A stretch of DNA of 64,000 nt from Platynereis dumerilii (taxonomy: Eukaryota; Annelida; Polychaeta; Phyllodocida; Nereididae). Each line of letters starts with the position of its first letter. Position 1 is the first letter of the stretch. This document shows positions 1-10,795 of this stretch, piece by piece. Location: assembly GCA_026936325.1 (NCBI GenBank), contig JAPTHN010000003.1, positions 60,849,192 to 60,913,191 of the forward strand, written 5' to 3'. Under the pieces are notes generated by a model. It was not told the origin of the DNA. It worked only from the letters and a program-made list of their open reading frames with translations, and searched no databases. The position numbers and the translations under genes are program-made.

Positions 1-915
1 ACAGTGTGTCCACTCTCTTGGTGAGAGTGTGCTGAATGGACATTTTTGCTTCATTGAAATAGCCTATACATGGGGCTTAATAACTGATTTATTTTTTGTA
101 ATCTAAAACCAACTCTCATTGTGTCCATTGGAATTTGCTGCCCTGAAATGTATGTAAATCACGAATCCTGATCATCACATATTCTATATTGTAAATAATT
201 ATTTGAATAAGATGCCTGATAACTATTGTGGTCAAGCCTATCATGGCATACATTTTAGCTTATTAACCTGTGTGCGTACAGATTAAACTTGCAAGAGGAA
301 TGTGGAGGAGTTATTTTAATTAATATCATTTATCAATTTTGATACTCTGATTACAGACACAATTACCTTATTTGAGTTATATATATATATTAAGTTTCAA
401 ATACATTTTAGAAAAACTAATTTTTCCAAATTCAGAATGATGCTTTAGAATTCCACCTCAATGACCACTGTTCGAATTTTCTATTGATGCAGAACAATGT
501 ACAAATCATATATTTGTTACTTTAATTTAAAATTTAATATTGATCCATTTACTGCTTAACAAGTAAGAGCAACATAAAGCTTTGATTTTACTGCCGCATA
601 AATTTAAATATCCTTATTGTGTATGTATAACTCTTATAAGAAGTGCAAAATGCTCATATAGTTGATTTGGTTATTTGGAGGAGTGGACGTGAGTTGGTGG
701 GTACATCCAAGTTTCATAAAGATAGGAGACATTTTCTTTCAATTACTGCTATTGCTTTCTTAGTTCATTGTAGGCCTTTGCGGTGTCATGATTCATTACA
801 GGAATTTATCATAGTTTAGTGATGAATCGTATTTTCTTTCTACTAGCATAATCCAATTATGGCTGGGACGAGGAACCTCATAGTCTGAAGAAAGAGCTCC
901 CCCCATTGCCAAGAG
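1..915. other. Upstream noncoding stretch
   Basis: AT-rich sequence with no convincing gene. A short TA run lies near 382-392. It is presumably the 5' flank or promoter region of the receptor gene that begins at 916, but no clear TATA box or initiator can be assigned. Confidence 0.5.
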
Positions 916-3900
916 ATGTTGTTGGGACTTGTCCTACTACTCTGTGTGGCATATTGCCTAAAGGCTGTCCCACAATCCCCACCCCTCGATCTCGGAATGG
1001 TCTGTGAGTATTGTCTCGGCCTTTTTATTTCTTGTTTTTAGTTTATGTAAAATGGTGTTTCTCACTACTTCAAAATTGAAGCATGAATTCTTGTCCGAAG
1101 AATCAAAAACATTTGGGTCTCGAATGACATATTTGGCCTATGTGGGATACAAATGGATTTGTTTTGCTGCACGTATGGGTCAAAATCTTTGATAAGTAAG
1201 TGAGTCGCAAGGCCAATGGGATTTCAATGGGGAGTTCACTTGCTCGTTAACGGTTTTAACCCATATGTAACTGCGTTAAGCAAAGAAAAGTGGCAGCCCT
1301 TTATATTCCTCATGCCTCAAGTATAGTCCTTTATGACCCCATTTGTTTTCTTTGCATCAAATGAGTATCCTTGCTTCCACAAGCAGTTTGGTTGAGGGTG
1401 ATTAGTAGGGCGCTACACCGGTTCGATAAATACCCGCCATACCGGTACAGTCTGGCTGGTTCCCGAACTGGTTTTCAAAGCAGCACTTTCGGTTCGGTTC
1501 AATTATGCCATATCCAGCTAAAAAAGCCATTTTATTGCCGAGATTTGACAAAATATCCATAAAATCATGAACTGAACTCGAGAAGATCGCCATCTTGACA
1601 TCCGCTGTAGTGCGAGATGAATTTTCCGGGCCAAAAATTTGTTTTTTCGGGAAGCGGATTTTCTAAAATGCAGACCGATGGTACGAATCGTGTATTGATC
1701 AAGTGTATCGATGATACGTATCGTATCGAATATCGCAAACGATATAGAGCCCTAATGATTAGGTTTGACCCAATTGCAAAACACCTGTTTCACTCACTTA
1801 CAGATACTATGTCAAATATGAGGTCGTACAATATATATATATATATAATTTTATTCGTAATGAGACATTACAGCTGATAAGATTAATCGAAGTATTAAAG
1901 CTTTAAAAAATTATTATCAAATTGTAGAAATGAAGTGTATTAAAGTCTTTGCTTCAGCCGGAGAGAAGCCATTTAAAGTCATTGAGCCCTCAAGACATCT
2001 CGTAAGCTCCTTGATCATGGCAGATTCCGGGGAATAGTCTTGGGCACAGGGTTCAAGGTTTAGATTAAAGTCAAGGTTGTTACCTATGACTCCTTTTGGT
2101 GCCATTGTACTGAGCTGTGCAAGATGCTTCATCACACAGTTATCCCCAGTCACGATACTGTTATAGAGTCCCATGAACCGACTGTGAAGTTGACACATCA
2201 ATGGAGGTTTTTCTAGAAGAAGGTGTAGAATATCATTGTGAGCATGTTGAGGCAAGTTCCAAAGTCTACGTACACATTTTCGCCAGGTAACATGGAATTT
2301 GTTCACAGACCGAGTTTTTGTCAAGTCCCACATTTGACAACCATACATATGACAATGTGTGGAAAATAGCTTGTTACATACATCCCTTGGCACAGTTCGG
2401 AAATTGACAAGAACACCATTGACATGCTTGGTCAGATCATTAGCTTTAATGCGAATGTCAGAGTCATCTTTAAGATTATACGTGACCAAATTCCCCAGGT
2501 GTTTCACCTCACAATGCCATTTCAAGATTTCACCATGAAGTTTAATCTCAGCACTTGCGAAAGTATCTGGTCTTCCGAAGGCGATGCATACGGTCTTTTT
2601 CCCATTGAAAGTGACTGAAAACTCCTCAGCAAATTTCTCGCATGCTTTTAAGAGGACACTCAGACCTCTCAGAGTTGCAGCCATCAGAGTCACGTCGTCT
2701 GCATAGGCCAGTGCACCTATGAACTTATGCTGGGCATAGCAACCCGCACCTGTCTTCTCCAAACGTTTCAAAAGTTCATCGAAATACACAGAGAAAAGGA
2801 TCGGCGATGCTACTCCTCCTTGCCTCAGACCATTAGAACAGCTAAAAGATGAGGACTTATAACTTGCCCAGTACACTTGAATCCTTTGTCTTGTGAGATT
2901 GTCCATAATCACTCTTATGATGGGTAATGGCAGACGCATCAAAAATTCAAAATCAATAACTGATGTGTTTTTTACTAATACCTGAGCTAAATGTTGTTTA
3001 CATTTCTCTATTCAGACGAATTGCTTGATTCGGATATCTTGGACAATATGTCAGCTGGATTGGACAGTATTCTGCGTGGCTGTCCAAAACAGAGTTGTCT
3101 TGAAATTGGCTGTGGTAACAACCCTCTTCAACTGTGCATTGAGCACTCCTCAGATTATTGTGAGCATTTCTGCAGTTGCGATGACATGTGCGTTTATTTT
3201 GGTGATTGCTGCTATGATTACTGGCAAGTGTGTGAGAGTTCACACGCTCTTGAAATTAATTTTTTAACTTCAGGTTTGAGTAACTGGCCCAGGAAATCTA
3301 TTGAAAGTCTCCAGAATTCGAATAATAGTCTCGCAAGTCTTTTGAAATATTATGTGCATGATTATCAGGCTTATTCACCCATGAAATATGGAACATGTAT
3401 GGCTTCAGCCACTCTTAAAGGGTACAACTTTTGGGTCATCAATAGGTGCCCATCAAATTTTACTGATCAAATGGACATAAAGGAAAACTGTGAAGCATCT
3501 AATTATCAAGCCTTTGCGCCACTTTACGAGGAGGATGTTGGGGTTTTTAAGAACTACAATTGTGTGATTTGTCACGGATTAGATCCTTCTGAATTTATAC
3601 CCTTGCCAATAAGTTTTGTTTGCTTATCTCTTGATATAATGTGGTATGTTGACGAACTAATTTTTGATGAAAACTTTTCGACGGCGAAGAAGATGCTCTT
3701 TGAAAATTGTACGTATTCTGTTCAGATGATAGAAAACACAAAAAACAATGTCTCGAGATATGTTAGTTTCCCTCTTCCCAACAAAGAATGGGCAATTCGC
3801 CATTCATGCATCAAGAAGGAGCCATGTGTTGAATGCAAGTTATTGTGTAATTCATTTATCATGGCAATTGAGCCTAACTACACCCTCAATCCTTTCCACA

Positions 3901-6456
3901 AAAGTTGTGACTTGGGTGTTATCAACAACACCTGTATGGATCCATTTTACCCCAGGGAAACAATACCAGCTTTGCCTGATGTCATAATGCTGTCTAGTAT
4001 CAATAGAAACCCTGTAACAACATTCAAAGTGAAAACATTATATAGTGACGATATATTAGTCTTTGAAACTTATTGTGAAACCAATGCTTCATTGGATGTT
4101 TTCAATGATGTGTGCGTTGATCTGGATCCATCCATTCTTATACCGCTCGATGGTCTTTTATATTCACCAGCAGTAGAGTCTTCGGAAGATGTAGACATGA
4201 TATTTATAATTAGCAATGATATGAACTACCCTGATATTAACAGCATAATAAGGCAAGGAACAGAATATTTCATTCCGGTGCCCCAAGCTTCAGACCAATG
4301 TAATGACGTTCTAGGAGATCATTTCGCGGAAGACGGCGTATGGAAAGATGTCGTGAAGCTCAACCAGATGTACTGTATCTTCTCCAAAGAAACTTATGAC
4401 TCATTCGATGAAGCTTACTCTACTGGCAGAAAGATGCTGGGTGGTGGTATACCCGAATTGCTAATAACCAATTTGTTCCCACAATCTAGTGGAAAACCTC
4501 TTGAAAATCCCTGTAATCGGTCTGATGAAATGTTGTTGGTACGCACTCGTGTGTTCGAGTTTTTTGACGGGGAATCTTTAGTTTTTGATATTGACAATAC
4601 AACATACATTATACTGGTGACTGAAACTATCGTAGTAAGTTACATGAAGTTTGAGCCCGACACAAATAAAACCACAGTATCAGAGTTTGCTATTATATGT
4701 CAAATGATGGCAGACCCAGAAATTGACTCCAAGGCACCAGTTCCCTATTTGGGAACTATGAAAATGGTGTGTAACTCGATATCAATGTTGTGCCTCTTTG
4801 TCTTAGTAAGCCTGTATGTCATGAAGGAGTCCATTCGCTGTAAGGTGGTCTGTTCCATCCCGCAACTTTCATCAGTACTTTTTTGTGGTCAACTTATGTT
4901 GCAGGTAAGCTAATGTTTAGCAGGAATGTGGTTTTGACCTTTTCTTATTGGGTCAAAACAAAAGGCAGAGGTGATTTCTGCACATAATTCCCATAATAGC
5001 TAAGAGTGATTTGCTCAAATCCTAGGGAAATCTTCATAAAGCCCCTTTCACACATTCCCGGTTTTGCCGTGAATAAACCGCTGGCAAGTTGAATGACACA
5101 ACCTGCCACTGTCCGCCGATAATCCGCCACTGTCCGCCGGCGAATCGTCCGCATTTTACGACGTACCGTCAAATACGGGGGATCTGGTAGATGTCCGTGA
5201 CAAAATCAAACATGTTTGATTTTTCCAAGGCTGAAACTGTCAAGCCACCGACATTACGGCGTGTCTCTGTTCATTACTGCAGCGTTACTGCGTGTCTTCG
5301 TCCATGAAAACTTCATGAACAGCCAGATTCCTGCGAAAAAACGAGGGATTTCCGTAGGATTTCCGCCGTTTTTCCGAGGATAAACCTTGAAATACTCAAG
5401 GAAAACCGCCATAATAAACTGTCAGACCATCCACGGCAACACCACGGCAAAACCGGCTAAGTATGAAAGGGGTTTAACATATTAGAAATACAATGTTTTG
5501 AGTAAATCATTCAAGTGATTAAATTTGCTAAAATTGCTTGATTTCTATAATATAATTAAGGAATCAAGCAAACCACTCTAGCTTTCATGGTATGATATGC
5601 TCAAATCACAACTACTTTTCGTTCTGACCCTATAAGAAAAGGCCAAAACCCACATTACTGTTTTAATATATTATACAGCAGTATTGAGTCTACATTTGCA
5701 TTGTAAAAGTGTAATGCAATTTTATTTGCACTACATATAATATAGTTTTTTCTATATTTTCAGCTTAGCCATCTTCCTACCATCACTTCCAAGCCTGGTT
5801 TGTGTCGCATTGTAGGAATGATGCAACATTATTTTTGGCTGACTTGTTTCTTGGTCATGTCCTTCATTTCCCTCGATTTCTTTTACCGGTTTTCTAACAT
5901 CTGTGGGCCATGGTCCATGAAAAATATGAAATCAGCAAAAGTAAAGTTTTGCTGGATCATTGTTGCCTTAATGATGTCAGTGCCAATCTCTCTGAACTAC
6001 CTCACTGATTGGCCGTTGGCATATGCATCAAGCAGTGGAATATGCTTCATTGAACCGAACCTCTATTTGTTTGGCTTCTTTGTTGGTCCGGCAATGTTTT
6101 TATTTTCCATAAATGCAGTATGTTCTACTGTAACCATCATAAATATACGCAGGATCCAACTTAATGATACTGATATCACAGCTGCTTCAGACCGTGATAT
6201 TGCCATCATGTTTACTAAGGTTGGTGGGCTGATGTTGATGACTTGTTTATTTGCCCTCATACCTTACTTAACAGGTGTCAAAGAACTCTGGTATATATTT
6301 GTCATACTCAATGGACTGCAGGGTTTATACATCTTCATATCCTCTGGCATCACGGGACTTGTCACATCAGAAATAAGGCAGAGGACCTTGTCTGATTCGA
6401 GAGAATCACAAAATGGAAATGTTGAACCCAATAATGACAATTCCAGTGGAAACTAA
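916..6456 (+). CDS. Somatomedin-B / Methuselah-like seven-transmembrane receptor, three exons
   Basis: Coding exons read as 916-1003, 3016-4904 and 5764-6456, 889 residues. Seen: exon 1 encodes a signal peptide (MLLGLVLLLCVAYCLKA) and ends at TCT|gtgagt, phase 1. Exon 2 follows ttctctattcag and restores the frame (T+AC). It carries a cysteine-rich somatomedin-B motif at residues 62-102 (CSCDDMC, GDCCYDYWQVC), then about 500 extracellular residues with many Cys and N-glycosylation sites, then TM1-TM2. Exon 2 ends CAG|gtaagc, phase 0. Exon 3 resumes at CRIVGMMQHYFWLTCF (TM3) and runs through TM7 to a short Ser/Asn-rich cytosolic tail. Known: the TM pattern matches the Methuselah-like (secretin-type) GPCRs; SMB domains mediate protein binding. 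Inferred: a plasma-membrane receptor of unknown ligand. No GPS cleavage motif was seen before TM1. AATAAA lies at 6768. The start is the only ATG that gives a signal peptide with matching splice phase. Confidence 0.85.
1767..1803. repeat. Short dispersed repeat (copy 1)
   Basis: A 37-nt segment (GACCCAATTGCAAAACACC onward) lies in receptor intron 1, near the 3' end of the LINE. It recurs at 52801-52840 beside another LINE fragment. A TA run follows at about 1831-1850. The family is unknown. Confidence 0.4.
1917..2966 (-). mobile_element. CR1/L2-type LINE, 5'-truncated, 3' part of the reverse transcriptase ORF
   Basis: Read on the minus strand, about 345 codons are open to a stop at 1917. Seen: the RT palm motifs NGLRQGGVASPILFSVYFDE and AYADDVTLM (catalytic YADD), a downstream thumb-like region, and a C-terminus with GFSPAEAKTLIHFIST. 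Known: these motifs belong to non-LTR retrotransposons of the CR1/L2 group. The endonuclease and the RT fingers are missing, so the copy is 5'-truncated, as is usual for these LINEs. The open frame suggests a fairly recent insertion. It lies antisense inside intron 1 of the receptor gene and ends only about 50 nt before exon 2. Confidence 0.85.
4921..5660. mobile_element. Non-autonomous TIR DNA transposon in receptor intron 2
   Basis: The ends are inverted copies of about 58 nt: 4921 begins CAGGAATGTGGTTTTGACC, and the complement of the 5660 end begins CAGTAATGTGGGTTTTGGCC. No transposase ORF is seen. The target duplication is unclear. A second inverted-repeat element is nested inside. Together they make up nearly all of intron 2. 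Confidence 0.75.
5037..5476. mobile_element. Nested MITE with TIR TAAA[G/C]CCCTTTCA
   Basis: A 440-bp element with inverted ends: the left reads TAAAGCCCCTTTCACAC..CCGGTTTTGCCGTG, and the complement of the right reads TTAAACCCCTTTCATAC..CCGGTTTTGCCGTG. The GC-rich interior has repeated CCGCCACTGTCCGCCG. It lies within the 4921-5660 element, so it inserted later. Confidence 0.7.
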
Positions 6457-6767
6457 AATCTTCCACCATTTAAATCTAGATAATCTCAAAAGTCTGGGCC
6501 AGGAAGAATTATCATATTTACCGTGGTCCATTTGGCTGTCGTCCTAGAACTCTTATTATTATAAACTTTGCGCTGAATGAATTTTGAATAAATGTTAAGT
6601 AAATATTTTAACTGAAATAACTTATTGATATTGTCAATTATATATATCGACAAATGAACAAATCTTGATATGAAAAAATCGGAGATTATAGACTGATACA
6701 TATATGTACATGTCATGTATATTATTTTGTAAAACTGTCTCAACGTCTTTTTAAAGCTGTCTGTTAC

Positions 6768-6773
6768 AATAAA
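6768..6773 (+). terminator. Polyadenylation signal of the receptor gene
   Basis: AATAAA lies 312 nt after the receptor stop codon, a plausible 3' UTR length. The sequence between is AT-rich and noncoding. Confidence 0.6.
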
Positions 6774-7263
6774 GCGTTGAAGCCATCATTTTGTATGCAT
6801 ACTTACTGTACTTTTCTCTGCTCTACATAGAATCTGGTTACCGATTAAATATTTTTAAAATTAGTAATCATCGTTGACATTATCAAGAGCGTTACCTTGT
6901 GTTAGTTTAGTGAAAATTGGCAATCCCAAGATGGAAATGTTAAAGGCCATCTCTAAGGTTGGGGGTGTATTTTTCTAGATGTGTGGATTCTTATTTGAGA
7001 GAGGGACCCAGACCATTCATTTAGTCATAACTGCCGAAAATGTTAGCAAAACTTCAGCTGTTCTGGCTGCTGCTGTCTCCCTGCCTGCTGCTTCTCCAAA
7101 AAAACTAAAACTAGGTCAACTGGTCGTGACGTAACAGACTGGGTGATCCTATTGTGTCAGGAGCAATGACGTCATAAAGATCAGCCTGCCAAGTGCAACT
7201 GACCAGTGCAGAAAAAAAAGCGACCTGAGGTGGTTTATAATGACTAGGGGTTTTTTTCCATCA
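6774..7263. other. Spacer between receptor gene and inverted element
   Basis: No gene is seen. A perfect CRE palindrome TGACGTCA lies at 7167-7174. The segment GACGTAACAGACTGGGTGA near 7127-7146 has an inverted partner near 14100-14118, so the inverted architecture may extend beyond the main arms. Confidence 0.4.
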
Positions 7264-8758
7264 ATATTAGTCCATGAGCCAGACCCCATATTTTTACATA
7301 TCGGTACCACCTGGGGTGGCAAAATCTAACAGTGTTTTTCTGAAAGACATATGCCTATAGACTATAAAAAAGTTTGAGCCCAAGATTGGAGCGGCAGCTT
7401 AGTGGTAATAATCAGCCCTTAAATATGGGAATCTGTGTCGGATTTGAGCACACAAATTATGGGGTGGGGTAAACTAAAATTGCTATATCTTCTGAACCAA
7501 TGGACCAATTTCAACAAATTACCCCTCAAAATGTCCGGAATTTTGAGTTTTACAAATATAGGTCAATACATGACCAATATGCAAATTAAGTAGGTCGTCA
7601 GAGGTTAAAAGGTCACAAAAATTGACTATCGCTTAAAATCTGAACCATGTCCAAATAAACACCACAGCTGCCAACCCAATGAGAATTGGTAGGTCATGAA
7701 GGGTTTATATTATAGATAACAAGTATGAAAGTCCATTTTATGCCAACAAATGGATAATTCATGCATGTGTCAGCAGCGGCACATAATGAAATATGGTACA
7801 TATTTGAAAATGACCGTTTTAAGGGTGGAGGAAACTAAAATTGCTGTATCTCCTAAACCAATGGTCCTATCCCCACAAATAACCCCTCAAAATGTTCGGA
7901 CTTGTAAGTTCTACACATATAGGTCATTATATGACCAATATGCAAATTAATTAGGTCATCAGAGGTCAAAAGGTCACGAAAATTGACCATTGCTTAAAAT
8001 CTGAACCCTCATTGTAAAAAAAACTCCTTAGCTGCCAAAGTAATGGGACTTGTTATGTCATTTAGGGGTCAGATTATAGATAAAAATTGTCAAAGTAAAT
8101 TTTATGTCTAAAGATGCAGAATTTATGTATGTTTCAGCATTGGCACAAGACGAAATATGTCAGATATTTGAAAATGACCGTTTTAAGGGCGGGGGAAACT
8201 AAAATTGCTATTTCTCCTGAAACAATGGTGCTATCCAAACATATTACCCCTTAAAATGTTTAGACTTGTGTGTTATATAAATATAGGGCATTATATGACC
8301 AATATGCAAATTAATTAGGTCATCAGAGGTCGAAAGGTCAAAATTATTTATTACTGCCTAAAATCTGAACGCCTTATCAACAACAAACGCCATAGCTGCC
8401 AAACCAATTGGACTTTGTTAAGTCATTTAGGGAAAACATAATAGATAACAAGTTTGAAAGTCAATTTTTATGTCTAAAAATGCAGAGTTTATGTATATGT
8501 CAGCAGTGGGACATCACAAAATATGGCAGGTATTTGAAAATGATAGTTTCAAGGGTGGGTGAAACTAAAAAAATTGCAATGTCTCCCGAACCAGTGGTTG
8601 AATTACAGTAAATTTCTGCTGCAGGTGTCGGGAATTAGGAGTTTTGCACATGTTATTTGACCAACATGCAAATCAATTAGGTCATCAAAGATCAAAGGGT
8701 TGCAAAAATGTACCTTTGCTTAAAATCTGAGCTTCGATGAAAAAATTACACACCGTAA

Positions 8759-9857
8759 CCGGCAAACCAATGGTACTTGATAAGTCATGTAAGGCTCAGA
8801 TGATAGATAACAAGTGTCAAAGTCAATTTTATGCCTAAAATTAGGCTTTACAGGATATTTCTTATACAACACTGAAATGTAAAAAATGTCACCAGGGGCC
8901 AGGTGAGTATATCAAATCCATAAGTCCTCAATTTGAGTTTCCTTACTTGGAGAAGATTCCATCACATGGAAGTACCAGAAAATAATTCCTCTTTCCCACA
9001 GTCTCCTCGATCCTACCATTCTCCAATTCTCCAGCCACATTCTGAGAAAAAAGGTACATAGGGTGGAGTGAAGCACCTGTGGGGTGGATGTGAAAACTTC
9101 TGGGGTGCATCAGAGGTGACAAGGTGCATCAATATTGATAAGGTACACTCTACAAGAGTGTATTGCACATTGTTGGATGCAGTAGAGTCTCATCGGATGC
9201 TTCAAGGGGTGAACCACCCAACCTTTCATGGATGCTTCGACTCTATCGGCAGAATTATGAAATAATTGGATGGCTTGATTATTGCATAAATTGCGGAGCA
9301 GTGCCTAAATGACATGCTAGTCTGCAGCTGTGGGTAGGCGAAGGCACTGACCCACCTCCAGTCACATATGCCGGTGAGTGGAACAATGCCAGAGTACTGA
9401 TAACCTGCTATAACATTTCCACCGGGAGCTGCTCTTTTTCACGGGCATCCAGGGTGCTTATGTGAGGTGGTTCAGGGCACCCTGAGCATTAATTATGACA
9501 AGGCAATATACTCAAAAAGGTTGATTCTAAACATTTTTCATTCTTAGGGTGCACAACCCCCCCCCCCTGCCCCATTAAATTGTATATATATTCATCCTCC
9601 TTTTTGCTCATCCTTGATATGACTATCTCCTTGGCCTTCTTTCTCAATGCTTCTTTCTTGTAGTTCCCTTGTGCCAGCAGGGGGGGGGGGGGGTGGTGAC
9701 AAGGGAGGCGAAAGCCAGGAAAGAGGGTCCATTACTAGAGCATGGTAGGATGGGGAGACAAGGATGTTGGGAGGAGACTAAGAAATCAGAGAGAAAAGGT
9801 TTGGAGTCACTCATCTTTCTTATCTCTCTCCCTCTGCCTCTTTTCCTGTCACCCACT
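8759..9857. other. Spacer of the inverted element, first part
   Basis: No gene is supported. Homopolymer C and G tracts lie near 9550-9570 and 9680-9693. Open frames here are short and resemble nothing I recognise. Confidence 0.4.
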
Positions 9858-10050
9858 GGGAGGCAGGTTAGCTCAGTGGCACATGTTGAACACCCAACCA
9901 CACTATACTGGGTTCATATTCAGGCTAGGGCACTCTATTGCATAGCAGTATCTGTCATCCCTTTGCCCCATTTCTGTTTTCTCCTCCTATCACAATAAGC
10001 TTGTCGAGTGCATAACCCCATACCACCTCAAGCCTCCATCCAACAATCCC
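9858..10050 (+). mobile_element. tRNA-derived SINE
   Basis: The head resembles a tRNA: A box-like GTTAGCTCAGTGGC near 9868 and B box-like GGTTCATATTC near 9911. A pyrimidine-rich body and a CCATCCAACAATCC tail follow. The body resembles the SINEs at 22.7 and 25.7 kb. It is too divergent and long to be a tRNA gene. Confidence 0.55.
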
Positions 10051-10116
10051 CTCCCTCTGACCCTCTCCGCGTTTTACTTGCTACAAAATTACCTTTCATG
10101 AACCCTATCCTCCCTA

Positions 10117-10467
10117 CAGTACAACCCAATATAAAGTATGATTAACCCCAACAGGAAGGAAGAATCAGCCACCTACCTTCTTTGAACCACCTTTTAGAAT
10201 CACATTAAATTTACATTAAACCAACAACAATTTAAACTCAATCTCTCCCATTGTGTATGATTTTTTTATGTGCCCCATTGCTAATTGCAAATGTAATGCT
10301 AGCCGTCTTAATGGAGTTCTTATTAATTTCTTAATATGGGATAAGGTTGTGGTGAGGAGACTAAGGTGAGGAGATCTGGGGTGAAGGGGAGAAAGGCAAG
10401 GAGGGCAAAATAGGTAAAAAGAGGACTTCTGGCGGAGAATGTTCTTACTTTATTTTGGGTTGTACTG
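10117..10467. mobile_element. MITE with TA target duplication
   Basis: Inverted ends CAGTACAACCCAATATAAAG and (complement) CAGTACAACCCAAAATAAAG, flanked by TA at 10115-10116 and 10468-10469. It is 351 bp with no ORF. The TA duplication suggests mobilisation by a Tc1/mariner-type transposase. Confidence 0.7.
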
Positions 10468-10599
10468 TATATCATAGAGGATGATTGGAGGAAGCATGGA
10501 AGCTGGAGACATGGAAGAAGAAAGACGTTTGGAGGGTAGAAGTACATCTACATATTGAGATGAAGGGAATAGGAGAAATAATAGAAGCATTGAGGCAAA

Positions 10600-10795
10600 T
10601 GATGAGACTGTGAAGGAGGAAACTATGAAGGACGAGACCATGAAGGAAGATATGAAGGAGGAGACTATGAAGGAGGAGACTATGAAGGAGGAGACTATGA
10701 AGGAATATATGAAGGAGGAGACTATGAAGGAGGAGACTATGAAGGAGACTATGAAGGAGGAGACTATGGAGTAGGAGACTGTGAAGGAGTCCTGA
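10600..10795. repeat. Purine-rich 15-bp minisatellite
   Basis: Degenerate tandem copies of GAAGGAGGAGACTAT. The strand asymmetry (almost all purine on +) leaves long open frames on the minus strand rich in Ser/Phe/Val or Leu/His, which I treat as artefacts. Confidence 0.8.

Noticed and set aside
1371-1877. Several short frames in receptor intron 1
   Set aside because: No homology, no splice logic, and they lie within an intron that joins in phase across them.
7572-8760. CRISPR-like regular spacing of a repeated motif
   Set aside because: Units are ~362 bp and similar along their whole length; this is a tandem repeat in a eukaryotic genome.
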